From an uncultured Sutterellaceae bacterium (GTDB lineage Bacteria > Pseudomonadota > Gammaproteobacteria > Burkholderiales > Burkholderiaceae_F): a stretch of 64,000 bases of DNA. This document shows, in pieces, positions 26,363-35,248 of the stretch (position 1 is its first letter; every line of letters begins with the position of its first letter). The notes below the pieces were generated by a model. The model saw only the letters and a program-made list of their open reading frames with translations, was not told the origin of the DNA and searched no databases. Where the stretch lies: assembly GCA_902797695.1 (NCBI GenBank), contig CADBTW010000045.1, positions 62,001 through 126,000 on the forward strand, given 5' to 3'. The translations under genes were made by a program, and so were the position numbers.

Positions 26363-28237
26363 ATGGCACCCGAAAAGAACAAGGTTGAACTCCTCTCCCC
26401 CGCGAAGAACGCCGCGATCGGGATCGAGGCGATTCGGCACGGGGCCGACGCGGTCTACATCGGAGGTCCCGCGTTCGGTGCGAGGAGCGCGGCAGGGAAT
26501 TCGCTCGAGGACATCGAGCGGCTCTGCAGCTTCGCACACCGGTTCCGGGCGCGGATTCTCCTCACGCTAAACACGATTCTCCGGGACGAGGAAATCGAGC
26601 CTGCTAGGGACCTCGCGTGGAAGGCGTGGGAAGCCGGGGTCGACGCGCTCATCATCCAGGACATGGGGCTCCTCAAGACGGATCTCCCGCCTATCCAGCT
26701 CCACGCGTCCACCCAGTGCGACATCAGGACACCGGAAAAAGCGAAGTTCCTGGAGGATTCCGGCTTCTCCCAGATCGTCCCCGCCCGCGAGCTCACCCTA
26801 CCCGAGATCCGCGCGATCGCCGACGTGCTCGACAGGGCGCGGATCGAGTGCTTCGTGCACGGGGCGCTCTGCGTTTCCTATAGCGGACTCTGCTACGCGA
26901 GCGAAGCGCTGAAGCACCGGAGCGCGAACCGCGGCGCCTGCGCCCAGATCTGCAGGCTGCCCTACAGGGCAGAGCTTCCGGACGGTACCGTGCTTGAGGA
27001 GCACCGGTACCTACTGTCCCTCAAGGACAACGACCAGGCTCCGAACCTCGGGGAACTGCTCGACGCCGGCGTCCGGAGCTTCAAGATCGAGGGGCGCCTG
27101 AAGGACATGGACTACGTGAAGAACATCACGGCCTGGTACCGGAAGGCGCTTGACCGGGAGCTCGAGCGGCGGCATGAGCTCGCTCACGAGTCCATGGGCG
27201 AAGTGAGGTTCTCGTTCGAACCGAACCCCGCGAAGACCTTCAGCCGGGGATCGACCGACTATTTCCTCCACGGCAGGCACCCCGGGATCGCGTCTCTTGA
27301 CACCCCGAAGAGCGCCGGGGAGCCTGTCGGAACCGTTATCCGCACGACCCAGAGGTCGATCCTCGTCCGCGCTTCCGCTCCCCTTCATAACGGCGACGGC
27401 CTCACGTATTTCTCGCACTCCGATCTCCGGGGCCTTCTCGTGAACCGCGCCGAGCGGATCAACGGAAGCCGCTGGGAAGCCTTCACGCGCGAGTCTCCCT
27501 CGAGGACGGAAGGGCTCGTGCCCGGAACCCCGCTCTCGCGTAACCGCGATCAGGAGTGGGAAAAAACGCTTGAGGGGAAAACAGCCGAGCGGCGCGTCCC
27601 TGTCACGATCGAAGCGCTGGAAGAGCCGGGGAAGCTTGAGCTGCGGATGATTGACCCCGAAGGCACGGCTGCGCAGCTCACGCTCGCTCTCCGGGGAGAC
27701 CCTGCAAAGAATCCGGAAAAGGCGACATCCCAGCTCCGGACAGCGCTCCTGAAGCTCGGCGACACGGACTACGAGGCGCGTGACGTGCGGATTCACGCCC
27801 CGGAGCCTCTCTTCATCCCGATTTCCGTACTGAACCAGGCCCGCCGGGAACTCGTTTCGAAGATGGAGCGGGCTTGTGAAAAATCGTTCGTGCGGTGGAC
27901 GAGGTCGCCTTCCCGACTAGTCCCCTTCCCCGCGAAGTCGCTCGACTACCGGGGAAACGTCTTCAATTCGCTGGCGAAGTCCTTCTACGAGGAGCGCGGC
28001 TGCGAAGTGACGGAGCCCGCGTTCGAAGCCGGTGAAAAGACGGGAGAAGTGGAGCTCATGCGCTGCCGGCACTGCATCCGGTACACGCTCGGGCTCTGCC
28101 CGAAGGAAGCGGCGAAGCGGGGCGAGAAGGTGAAGCCCCTTCCGATCACGCTCGTCTCGGGACCGATCCGTCTCACGGCCCGGTTTCACTGCGGTCCCTG
28201 CGAGATGTCCGTCTGGGGAACACGCCAAAAGGCCTAG
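26363..28237 (+). CDS. rlhA: U32-family 23S rRNA C2501 hydroxylation protein RlhA
   Basis: A 624-residue protein that matches E. coli RlhA (YdcP) closely along its length, for example AIRHGADAVYIGGPAFGAR, PPIQLHASTQCDIRT and FVHGALCVSYSG. Four cysteines of the U32 iron-sulfur site are seen in GALCVSYSGLCY and GACAQICR. RlhA is needed for 5-hydroxycytidine at 2501 of 23S rRNA, using prephenate-derived donors. It ends shortly after the CGPCEMSVWG motif, about 30 residues earlier than the E. coli protein. A GAGGAGG lies 13 bases upstream of the ATG. Confidence 0.9.
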   Translation: MAPEKNKVELLSPAKNAAIGIEAIRHGADAVYIGGPAFGARSAAGNSLEDIERLCSFAHRFRARILLTLNTILRDEEIEPARDLAWKAWEAGVDALIIQDMGLLKTDLPPIQLHASTQCDIRTPEKAKFLEDSGFSQIVPARELTLPEIRAIADVLDRARIECFVHGALCVSYSGLCYASEALKHRSANRGACAQICRLPYRAELPDGTVLEEHRYLLSLKDNDQAPNLGELLDAGVRSFKIEGRLKDMDYVKNITAWYRKALDRELERRHELAHESMGEVRFSFEPNPAKTFSRGSTDYFLHGRHPGIASLDTPKSAGEPVGTVIRTTQRSILVRASAPLHNGDGLTYFSHSDLRGLLVNRAERINGSRWEAFTRESPSRTEGLVPGTPLSRNRDQEWEKTLEGKTAERRVPVTIEALEEPGKLELRMIDPEGTAAQLTLALRGDPAKNPEKATSQLRTALLKLGDTDYEARDVRIHAPEPLFIPISVLNQARRELVSKMERACEKSFVRWTRSPSRLVPFPAKSLDYRGNVFNSLAKSFYEERGCEVTEPAFEAGEKTGEVELMRCRHCIRYTLGLCPKEAAKRGEKVKPLPITLVSGPIRLTARFHCGPCEMSVWGTRQKA

Positions 28238-28359
28238 GTCACCCCTCCTAGGGAGTAGGCAGGAGTGCTACCAAAAATACTGCATTCGCGGTATGTACCA
28301 AAATTTCTTGTGGGAGATAATGGATTTTATCTGTTAAAAATCCCCCGCAGGAGACGAGC

Positions 28360-29613
28360 TTGGACTACGCAATAAAGGACGGCATCCTGATGGTCAACGT
28401 TTCCGCCGTGCAGGCGGTGGCGCTTGCCGTCATCACTTACTTCTTCGGTGTCTGGGCGAAGAAGAAAATCTCGATACTCGAAAGGCTCTCGATCCCGAGC
28501 CCGGTCGTCGGCGGCATGACGTTCGCCGTCATCCTTTCCATCCTCGACGGGTGCGGCGTGATGAAGGTGCATTTCGACTCGTCGCTGCAGACCCTCTTCA
28601 TGCTCGCCTTCTACACGACGGTCGGCCTCATGGCGAGCTTCAAGCTGATCAAGAAGGGAGGCAAGCTCCTTGTCTGCTTCTTCCTCGCGGTCTCGGTCCT
28701 CTGCTTCCTGCAGAACGGCGTCGGCATCGCGCTCGCGACGATGATGGGGATCGACATGCACTACGGTATCCTCTCAGGCTCCATTTCCATGATGGGCGGC
28801 CTCGGGACGGCGGCCGCCTTCGGCCCGTTCTTCGAGCAGACGTACGGGGTAACCGGCGGTACGGCGGTCGGCATCACGTCGGCCACCTTCGGCATGGTCG
28901 CGGCGCTTCTTCTTGGCGGCCCGTTCGGCGAATGGGTGATCCGCCGCTACAAGGTGAAGACCCCGAAGAAGGTCGGGGAGCCTGAACCTGAACTTCGGAT
29001 CCCGGCGGACACGGAAGTGTCCGTCACCGACCAGAAGCGCGCGAACACCCCGACGATGACGGATGAGCTCATGAAGGCGGGATCGATCGTCGCGCTCTGC
29101 ATCGCGGGCGGCATGATCGTTTCCTCCTGGCTCGGGCACTTCATCACGCTCCCCGCCTACATCGGCTCGATGATCGTCGCTGCGATCCTCAGGAACATCG
29201 GCGATTTTTCCGGCCTCTACAAGGTTGATGGAAAGGGCATGAACGCGGTCGCGGACATCAGCCTTGTTCTCTTCGTCACGATGGCGATCAACTCCCTCAA
29301 GCTCTATGAACTCATCCACCTCGCGATTCCGATGATGGTGATTCTCGCCGCGCAGACCGTCCTCATGCTCGGGTTCGCCTGGCTCGTCTTCATCAAGCTC
29401 TTCGGAAAAGACTATGACAACGTGATGCTCGCCGTCGGCGGCATCGGGTTCGGCATGGGAGCCACCGTGAACGGGCTCGCCAACATGCAGGCGATCGGCG
29501 AAAAATACGGCACGAGCGCGCGGGCCTGGCTCATTGTCAGCATCGTGGGCGCGTTCCTGATCGACTTCGTGAACGCCCTCGTGATCACCTGGATGGGCAC
29601 GCTTCCGTTCTAG
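28360..29613 (+). CDS. gltS: Sodium/glutamate symporter GltS
   Basis: A 417-residue carrier of the ESS family, which takes up glutamate with sodium. The two conserved halves are visible: GSISMMGGLGTAAAFGP near residue 145 and GGIGFGMGATVNGLANMQA near residue 365, each forming a GGHGTA-like re-entrant loop. The start is a TTG at 28360 because an AGGAG lies 6 bases upstream and the following MDYAIKDG leads into the first helix; an ATG at 28390 is the alternative. It is monocistronic with a terminator at 29646. Confidence 0.92.
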   Translation: MDYAIKDGILMVNVSAVQAVALAVITYFFGVWAKKKISILERLSIPSPVVGGMTFAVILSILDGCGVMKVHFDSSLQTLFMLAFYTTVGLMASFKLIKKGGKLLVCFFLAVSVLCFLQNGVGIALATMMGIDMHYGILSGSISMMGGLGTAAAFGPFFEQTYGVTGGTAVGITSATFGMVAALLLGGPFGEWVIRRYKVKTPKKVGEPEPELRIPADTEVSVTDQKRANTPTMTDELMKAGSIVALCIAGGMIVSSWLGHFITLPAYIGSMIVAAILRNIGDFSGLYKVDGKGMNAVADISLVLFVTMAINSLKLYELIHLAIPMMVILAAQTVLMLGFAWLVFIKLFGKDYDNVMLAVGGIGFGMGATVNGLANMQAIGEKYGTSARAWLIVSIVGAFLIDFVNALVITWMGTLPF

Positions 29614-29645
29614 TCCCGGAACTCTCAGGTGCAAGCAAACCAAAG

Positions 29646-29671
29646 CCCGGACTGCCAAGCGGTCCGGTTTT
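29646..29671 (+). terminator. Terminator of gltS
   Basis: A 6-base-pair GC stem (29647-29652 with 29662-29667) is followed by four T residues. Confidence 0.6.
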
Positions 29672-29714
29672 GATCGTTACCGGCAACCAGAATCCTTCGT
29701 TTCCTTCCGGAAAC

Positions 29715-30587
29715 TCAGGGTTTCTCGCCGCAGGGCGCGGTTTCATCGATCACGGAGAGGCAGCTCTCAACCTGCACGCCCTTGAACTTGTCCTCGTTCC
29801 CGCGGTTCACCCGCACGAGCTCCCTGACCGCGTCCATCGCGGACCGAACCGCCTTCTCCATTCCCCAGCCTTCAAGAGTTCGCCCAAGGAAAACCGAGCT
29901 GAAGATGTCGCCGGTTCCTGGGAAAAAGACCGGAATGTAGTCGTAGGGGATCGTGAACGAGCGCTTCGCGCGATCGTCCCAGCAGGAGACGGCGTGGCCG
30001 ACCCCTGAGACTTCCGCGCTCGTCACGACGACGCTCCGGGCGCCAAGCGCCCTCAACTTTTCGACGAGCGAGCCCATTGCGGCAGGGCTTACTGGGTCCG
30101 GGGTCCAGGGAATCCCGGCGAGGCAGCAGGCCTCGGTGAAGTTCGGGACGATGAAGTCGGAGACCGGAAGGAGCCGCCGCATGTAGTTTATGGTTTCCTC
30201 GGGGAGCCCCTGATAGAGCTCTCCCTCGTCCGCCATCACCGGGTCCGTGAGGACGAGCGCACCGCGGGCACGCTGCCGCTCGCAAAACGACCGGACGAGT
30301 TCCGCCTGCTCGAGCGACGACATGAAACCGGTCGCGATCGCGTCGAACCGGAACCCGAGCTCGTCCCAGATCCCGATCGACTGCCTCATGTAGGACGTGG
30401 TGTCGAGCACCGCGTACTTTCCGTAGTTGAACGTGTTCGATATGAGCGCTGTCGGGAGGTTGTAGAGGTTGCATCCGAGGTGGGAGAGCACGGGCTGCAT
30501 TGCAGAGATCCCGACCTTGCCGTAGCCTGCGGCGTCCGCAATAAGCAGGACCTGGCGGCCCGCACCGATTTCCATCTTATTTTCCAT
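29715..30587 (-). CDS. pdxY: Pyridoxal/pyridoxamine kinase
   Basis: A 290-residue ribokinase-like enzyme that phosphorylates pyridoxal or pyridoxamine in the B6 salvage pathway. The ATP-site and anion-hole motif FPGTGDIFSS lies near residue 222, with catalytic Asp in GTGD. LTDPVMADEGELYQG and VPNFTEACCLAG are typical of the PdxY/PdxK group. An AGGGAG lies 7 bases before the ATG. It is 12 bases downstream of a small membrane-protein gene and likely cotranscribed with it. Many PLP enzymes exist in this organism (for example alaA), which explains the need. Confidence 0.88.
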   Translation of the reverse strand: MENKMEIGAGRQVLLIADAAGYGKVGISAMQPVLSHLGCNLYNLPTALISNTFNYGKYAVLDTTSYMRQSIGIWDELGFRFDAIATGFMSSLEQAELVRSFCERQRARGALVLTDPVMADEGELYQGLPEETINYMRRLLPVSDFIVPNFTEACCLAGIPWTPDPVSPAAMGSLVEKLRALGARSVVVTSAEVSGVGHAVSCWDDRAKRSFTIPYDYIPVFFPGTGDIFSSVFLGRTLEGWGMEKAVRSAMDAVRELVRVNRGNEDKFKGVQVESCLSVIDETAPCGEKP

Positions 30588-30599
30588 TCCCCACTCCCT

Positions 30600-30863
30600 T
30601 CAGGCCGAAGTTCGCTTCCCGTGCCTCTTCTTGCCCTTGCCTTCTTTGATTCCGGCTGACTCTAGTTCTGTCTTCGCTTCAAGCGCCTCTTTCTCCGCTT
30701 TCTGCTTCTCGTCCATCCGGCATTTTCCGAAGGCGAACATGAAGCCGAGTATGCCCATCGCGACGATCGTGATCACGTCAGCGGTGAAGAACGTCATCAC
30801 CCAGGCCGTGACCGCGCCGACCGTGAGGCCGATGACTATGGGAGCTGCTTTGGTTTTCTGCAT
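30600..30863 (-). CDS. Small membrane protein of unknown function
   Basis: An 87-residue protein starting at the ATG at 30863. Two hydrophobic segments (about residues 8-25 and 26-45) are followed by a highly charged tail rich in Lys and Glu, which should be cytoplasmic. I do not recognise the family. The gene lies directly upstream of pdxY with 12 bases between them. Confidence 0.6.
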   Translation of the reverse strand: MQKTKAAPIVIGLTVGAVTAWVMTFFTADVITIVAMGILGFMFAFGKCRMDEKQKAEKEALEAKTELESAGIKEGKGKKRHGKRTSA

Positions 30864-30958
30864 TCGGAGCCCTGCGGGAAATCTTGGTGATATGTCGGGA
30901 AGTCTGTGTATTTTAGCGGCAGTCCAAACATCGGGCGCCATAAATTCCCAAGGCACGG

Positions 30959-31004
30959 AAAAGGCGGCGCGCTCCCGAAATTCCAGTGGGGAGCCGGCGC
31001 CGCC
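30959..31004 (-). terminator. Terminator of the universal stress protein gene
   Basis: On the minus strand an imperfect GC-rich stem of about 14 pairs (31004 down to about 30988 with 30976 to 30963) ends in four T residues, 40 bases after the stop codon. Confidence 0.65.
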
Positions 31005-31042
31005 CGTCTCAGGTCCGCGCGATGCGCGGAACTGTTCGCACG

Positions 31043-31954
31043 CTACCGGATGATGAGTACCGGTGCCGCGGTTTCAGCCGCGACCCGGGTCGTGACCGAG
31101 CCGAGGATCGCCGCACGGAAGTTCGTGTAGCCGCGGGACCCCATCACGACGAGGTCAAGCCCCTCGCGGTTCGCGTAGGAGGAGATCCTGTCGCCGGCGG
31201 ACCCGACTAGCTTCACAGGGGTCACGTTCGCGAACCCCTTGTCTCTCAGCGATTCGACGACGGGGCGGGTGTTTTCCTCGAATGTCTTCTCTTCAAGCTT
31301 CCTCGCCTCTTCCTCTGTCACAACGGCCATGTCGCAGTCGCTCGACGCCGTGATCATCGCATTCATCGCGTCCTCGACCACGTTGAGGACGCGGATCTCA
31401 GGATTCGCGCCGAGTAGCTCGCGATACCGCTCGAGGTACCGGACCGCGATTTCGCCGTAGGGCGAGCCGTCAACCGCGATGCCGACCTTGAGGTCGTCCT
31501 TCTTCGGAGCCGGCGCGTCGCGAACGAGAAGCACCGGGACCGAGGTTCCTGCAAGGACCGCGGTGGAGACCGAGCCGAGGAAGAGCTTCTCGGCGTTCGT
31601 CTTCCCCTGGGTACCCATCACGATGAGGTCAGGCTTCCACGCCGCGGTTTCCTCGAGCACGGCTTCCGCCGGCGCCTTGCGAACGGTCATTTCGCGGAAG
31701 GGGATTCCCTTCACCTGGAGAGGCGTCCGGACCGCGGCGAAGGCCTTCTCCGCCCTGACCCTGTAAAGCTCTTCCAGCGTCTTTTCACCCCAGACCTCGG
31801 AGAGGAGCGCCCCCGTCACGACGCTTCCGTTCAGGAACTGCGCGTTGAGAACCTCGATCTCCGGCTTCCTCCCGAGAAGCGACGTACGGGACGCGATGAA
31901 CTCTGCGGCAAGCGCGCTGTATTCACTGCCGTCAACCGGAAGGAGAATCTTCAT
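31043..31954 (-). CDS. Tandem universal stress protein
   Basis: A 303-residue protein with two UspA domains in tandem (about residues 1-145 and 155-303). Each ends with the ATP-binding pattern: MGTQGKTNAEKLFLGSVS in the first and MGSRGYTNFRAAILGSV in the second, so both copies probably bind ATP. The family accumulates on stress or starvation and protects by unknown means. A strong AAGGAGG site lies 8 bases before the ATG. An intrinsic terminator sits about 200 bases upstream on the same strand, so a leader RNA or a separate small RNA precedes the gene. Confidence 0.88.
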   Translation of the reverse strand: MKILLPVDGSEYSALAAEFIASRTSLLGRKPEIEVLNAQFLNGSVVTGALLSEVWGEKTLEELYRVRAEKAFAAVRTPLQVKGIPFREMTVRKAPAEAVLEETAAWKPDLIVMGTQGKTNAEKLFLGSVSTAVLAGTSVPVLLVRDAPAPKKDDLKVGIAVDGSPYGEIAVRYLERYRELLGANPEIRVLNVVEDAMNAMITASSDCDMAVVTEEEARKLEEKTFEENTRPVVESLRDKGFANVTPVKLVGSAGDRISSYANREGLDLVVMGSRGYTNFRAAILGSVTTRVAAETAAPVLIIR

Positions 31955-32151
31955 TTCACTGCCTCCTTTTTGGCAGGCGCGCCTTGCAGCCCCGGGAAGC
32001 GCCTGCCGTTGTTGCTGTTCGTGGGCCTATCGTTCCTGCCTAAGTAAAACTATATAGCAAAAGGACGGAAACGGATGACGGAATTGGAAAAAATCCGAAC
32101 GGGCGTCATACCGCATCCTAATTTCAGAAATGTGAAAACGCGGCTGGGAAT

Positions 32152-32194
32152 AAAAAAACAGCCCGGAGCAGGAAGGAGAGGAATCTGCCCGGGC
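32152..32194 (-). terminator. Orphan intrinsic terminator upstream of the stress protein gene
   Basis: Read on the minus strand, a stem of about 10 pairs with one bulge (32194-32185 with 32171-32161) is followed by TG and seven T residues. There is no protein gene upstream of it on that strand for it to end. Confidence 0.75.
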
Positions 32195-32335
32195 GTGAAT
32201 GCAACAACCATTGGAGTTACATGAGGAATGGTACGCATAGGCCGGGGAAAAATCTTCGCCACGTAGTACTAGGCCTCCTCCCCCGGTAGCCCTAGTTCGC
32301 CCAATCGGATTCTGAAAGGCTGGGAGGCAGGGACA
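32152..32335 (-). ncRNA. Candidate small RNA or terminated leader
   Basis: On the minus strand a TATATA box (about 32340-32345) with a TTGCCT 18 bases upstream could start an RNA near 32335. The next 180 bases contain a perfect 6-base-pair stem (32291-32296 with 32268-32273), a 5-base-pair stem around 32216-32239 and end at a hairpin with seven T residues. No convincing reading frame lies inside. It is either a free small RNA or a leader that is conditionally ended before the stress protein gene. I do not recognise its family. Confidence 0.35.
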
Positions 32336-32362
32336 AAAATATATACTTTTTCGATTTTCCCT

Positions 32363-32423
32363 AAGGCAATTCCCCTAGCGGAATTGCTTTGGATGAAAAG
32401 CGATAGCCTCTATGAGCTATTGC
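32363..32423 (+). repeat. Two consecutive hairpins upstream of the carrier promoter
   Basis: The first hairpin has 11 pairs including one G-U (32363-32373 with 32380-32390). The second pairs 32400-32407 with about 32416-32423 and has one G-U. Both lie upstream of the likely -35 box at 32465, so they may be DNA-level operator sites or part of an upstream transcript. Confidence 0.4.
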
Positions 32424-32464
32424 GCCCCGTCTTTCAGGCGTCTTCAGGAAACATTTTTAAAAAA

Positions 32465-32492
32465 TTGACATAAGATGGAGAAAGTTTATACA
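32465..32492 (+). promoter_or_regulatory. Sigma-70 promoter of the carrier gene at 32549
   Basis: A perfect TTGACA (32465-32470) and TATACA (32487-32492) are 16 bases apart. Transcription should start near 32499, giving a leader of about 50 bases. Confidence 0.65.
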
Positions 32493-32548
32493 TTTCGACT
32501 TCCTTCCCGGGCGGGATCGCAAGCCGGAACAAAGTCTGGAATAACAAC

Positions 32549-33748
32549 ATGTACAACTTTCTGCTTGCCTTCACGGCCTGCGGCATCTGCGTGATCATCG
32601 GCGAACTCGTGTCCTCGTGGACGAAGGCCTGGGTTCCGTCTGTCTTCGTCACGGCCTGCCTGATGCTCGCCGGCTACTGGACGATCTTCCCCCACAACCT
32701 CGTGAAGGACTCGTTCCTCCTCCCCTTCGGCGCGACGATCAGCGTGATGATCATGATCACGCACCTCGGCACGATCATTTCGCTTAAGCGCCTGCTCGGC
32801 CAGTGGAAGACAGTGATCACCTGTCTCGCGGGGCTGCTCGGCATGTGCCTCTGCGCGTTCTTCATCTGCCCGGTCTTCATGGACAAGACGCTCGTGATCG
32901 CCGGCCTTCCCCCGCTCACGGGCGGCATCGTGGCGACCACGATGATTCAGAAGGCCGCCATGGCGAAGGGCCTTGAGCTCGCCGCGCTCTTCGCGATCTC
33001 CTGCTACTGCATCCAGGGCTTCGCCGGTTACCCCCTCACCGCAATCGCGCTGAAGAAGGAAGGCACCCGGCTCCTGAAGGAATACCGCGAGAAGGGGCTC
33101 ACGGCTGACGCGAAGGACGCCGCTGCCGTCCAGGAAGCGCTTGAGCTCGCGGCCGGCGGCGAGAACGCCCGCCGTCTCCCGCTCCAGATCCCCGAGAAGT
33201 ACAACAGCTCGATCGTGATCCTCACGAAGCTCGCGGTTGTTGCCTGGCTCGCCACGATCGTCGGCAAGTACTCCGGCGTCTCCGGCGCCGTCTGGGCCCT
33301 CGTCCTCGGCGTCGTCTTCTGCCGCTTCGGCTTCCTCGACCGCGACGCCCTCCACAAGGCGAACTCCTTCAACATCATGATGTTCGCCCTGATGATGTTC
33401 GTGTTCGACGGCCTGAAGGACATGACCCCCGAACGGCTCTTCGGTATGATCGGCCCGATGATCGGCTTCATTCTCGTCGGCGTTGCCGGCATGGCGGCTG
33501 CGGCCTTCGTGATCAGCAAGATCCTGAAGCGCGGCTTCTTCCTCTGCTTCGCGAACTGCCTCACCGCGCTCTACGGGTTCCCGTTCGACCAGATCATCAC
33601 GATGAGCACCTGCAAGACGATCGCGAAGAACAAGGAGGAGTACGAGTTCCTCATGGGTCGCCTCTTCCCGTCCATGATCGTCGGCGGCTTTGTGACGGTT
33701 ACAATCACCTCGGTCGTCATCGCTGGCTTCTTCATGAAGATGCTCTAG
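32549..33748 (+). CDS. Multispanning membrane protein, putative secondary carrier
   Basis: A 399-residue protein with about ten or eleven hydrophobic helices and a central charged stretch (about residues 170-215) that probably forms a cytoplasmic loop. The glycine-rich segment LPPLTGGIVATTMIQKAA and the FINC-like end segment ITMSTCKTIAKN recall the two-repeat carriers of the GltS superfamily, but I cannot name the family. It lies directly upstream of three amidohydrolase genes, with a hairpin between, so import of their substrate is the natural guess. Start ATG 32549 has only a weak GGA upstream. Confidence 0.7.
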   Translation: MYNFLLAFTACGICVIIGELVSSWTKAWVPSVFVTACLMLAGYWTIFPHNLVKDSFLLPFGATISVMIMITHLGTIISLKRLLGQWKTVITCLAGLLGMCLCAFFICPVFMDKTLVIAGLPPLTGGIVATTMIQKAAMAKGLELAALFAISCYCIQGFAGYPLTAIALKKEGTRLLKEYREKGLTADAKDAAAVQEALELAAGGENARRLPLQIPEKYNSSIVILTKLAVVAWLATIVGKYSGVSGAVWALVLGVVFCRFGFLDRDALHKANSFNIMMFALMMFVFDGLKDMTPERLFGMIGPMIGFILVGVAGMAAAAFVISKILKRGFFLCFANCLTALYGFPFDQIITMSTCKTIAKNKEEYEFLMGRLFPSMIVGGFVTVTITSVVIAGFFMKML

Positions 33749-33819
33749 CCTTGGCCCGATTCAATATAGAAAGCATGACAGCTTGAAGCGGCTTTTCATC
33801 AGAGGGGCCGCTTCGCAGG

Positions 33820-33844
33820 AGGCCCTCAGGCGGACTGAGGGCCT
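33820..33844 (+). terminator. Hairpin after the carrier gene
   Basis: A perfect 10-base-pair stem (33820-33829 with 33835-33844) with a five-base loop; a second weaker hairpin lies just before it. The T tract is poor, so read-through into the amidohydrolase genes is likely. Confidence 0.55.
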
Positions 33845-33896
33845 TCTCATTTGAAGGCTGCAACAAAGTCATTTCTTACATTGGAGGTATTTGAGA

Positions 33897-35081
33897 ATGG
33901 ATTTAAAGGCTCTTGAAGAAAAGTGGACCCCGTACCAGATCGAGATGCGCCGCTGGTTCCACAGGCATCCGGAACCGAGCGAGCACGAGTTCGAGACAAC
34001 GAAGAAGATCCGCGAGGAGCTCGACAAGGCCGGGATCGAATGGAAACCCTGCGGCGAACGCCTTTCCGCGACCGGGACGCTTGCCGTGATCCAGGGCGGG
34101 AAGCCCGGGAAGACCTTCCTCTGCCGCGGCGACATTGACGGCCTCTCGGTCACCGAGAAGACCGGCCTCCCCTTCGCGAGCGAGAACCCGGGCTACATGC
34201 ACGCCTGCGGCCACGACAACCACATCTCGATGCTCCTCACCGCGGTGATGATCGCGAACGAGATCAAGGACGAGATTCCCGGCACGATCCGCTTCCTCTT
34301 CCAGCCTGCGGAGGAAGTCGCGACCGGCGCCCTCGACATGATGAAGGGCGGCGCGCTTGACGGCGTCGACGGCGCCTTCGGCATGCACATCTGGTCCGAG
34401 CTCCCGGCCGGGAAGGTTTCCCTGCAGGCGGGCGGCCGCATGGGCGCGACCGACCAGTTCCAGATCCGCATCACCGGGAAGTCCGGCCACGCCGCCCTCC
34501 CCCACAAGTGCTACGACGCCACGGTCGCGATGGCGGCGACCATCATGAACCTGCAGGCGATCGCGAGCCGCGAGACGAACCCGGTCCAGGACGTCGTCGT
34601 CACGGTAGGGAAGGCCCAGTCCGGCACCCGCTTTAACGTTTGCTCCGGGTCCGCGGTCCTCGACGGCACGGTGCGGTCGCTTGACTCCGACGTCCGCGAG
34701 CACGCCGAGGAGGCGATCAAGCGCATTGCCTCGATGACCGCCGAAACCTTCCGCTGCAAGGCTGACGTCGACTACATCCGCCTCTGCGACAACGTCGTGA
34801 ACGACCCCGAGGTGACCGCTGACGGCCGCGCAGCCGTGAAGGCCGTGCTCGGGCCCGACGCGCTTGACGACACCGCGCTTCCTACGATGGGGGGCGAAGA
34901 CTTCGGTTTCTTCACCCACAAGGTGAAGGCCGCGTTCGCGCTCTTCGGAACCCGGAACGAAGCCTGCGGCGCCTGCTACCCGCAGCACTCCGACCACTAC
35001 ACGTCTGACGAGTCGATGCTGATCAAGGGCGCCCTGCTCCACGTGCAGGTCGCGCTCACGTTCCTCAACAGGAACAAGTAA
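33897..35081 (+). CDS. M20-family metal-dependent amidohydrolase, copy 1
   Basis: A 394-residue enzyme of the M20D group (relatives of hippurate hydrolase, IAA-amino-acid hydrolase and N-acyl-amino-acid deacylase). Metal ligands are visible in RGDIDG, HACGHDNH, PAEE and GMHIWS, and in the C-terminal PQHSDHY. A dimerisation lid domain covers about residues 180-290. ATG 33897 fits a GGAGG 9 bases upstream; the TTG two codons earlier would sit too close to it. It probably releases an amino acid from an N-acyl or N-carbamoyl conjugate. A strong terminator follows, so it can be expressed apart from copies 2 and 3. Confidence 0.87.
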   Translation: MDLKALEEKWTPYQIEMRRWFHRHPEPSEHEFETTKKIREELDKAGIEWKPCGERLSATGTLAVIQGGKPGKTFLCRGDIDGLSVTEKTGLPFASENPGYMHACGHDNHISMLLTAVMIANEIKDEIPGTIRFLFQPAEEVATGALDMMKGGALDGVDGAFGMHIWSELPAGKVSLQAGGRMGATDQFQIRITGKSGHAALPHKCYDATVAMAATIMNLQAIASRETNPVQDVVVTVGKAQSGTRFNVCSGSAVLDGTVRSLDSDVREHAEEAIKRIASMTAETFRCKADVDYIRLCDNVVNDPEVTADGRAAVKAVLGPDALDDTALPTMGGEDFGFFTHKVKAAFALFGTRNEACGACYPQHSDHYTSDESMLIKGALLHVQVALTFLNRNK

Positions 35082-35124
35082 CGGACAGCCTGGCCCCTGG
35101 GATTCAAGTCCCGGGCCTTCCTGC

Positions 35125-35163
35125 AGCCCCTTCCCGGTTTCCAGACGCCGGGAAGGGGCTTTT
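35125..35163 (+). terminator. Terminator after amidohydrolase copy 1
   Basis: A perfect 13-base-pair stem (35125-35137 with 35148-35160) with a ten-base loop runs into four T residues. Confidence 0.9.
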
Positions 35164-35248
35164 CACATTCAGGCGAAGAAGCGCCTCTCGCCTTATATTG
35201 TTCAACCGGAGGGAGGAAACGTTCCCGCCCGTATATGGAGCCATTCAA

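Larger units (their letters stand above)
31955..32548. other. 594-base control region between the stress protein and carrier genes
   Basis: No protein gene is credible here. The region holds a minus-strand intrinsic terminator (32152-32194) with a candidate promoter about 180 bases upstream of it, two consecutive hairpins (32363-32390 and 32400-32423) and a plus-strand promoter at 32465. Its A/T content is higher than the flanking genes. Confidence 0.55.
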
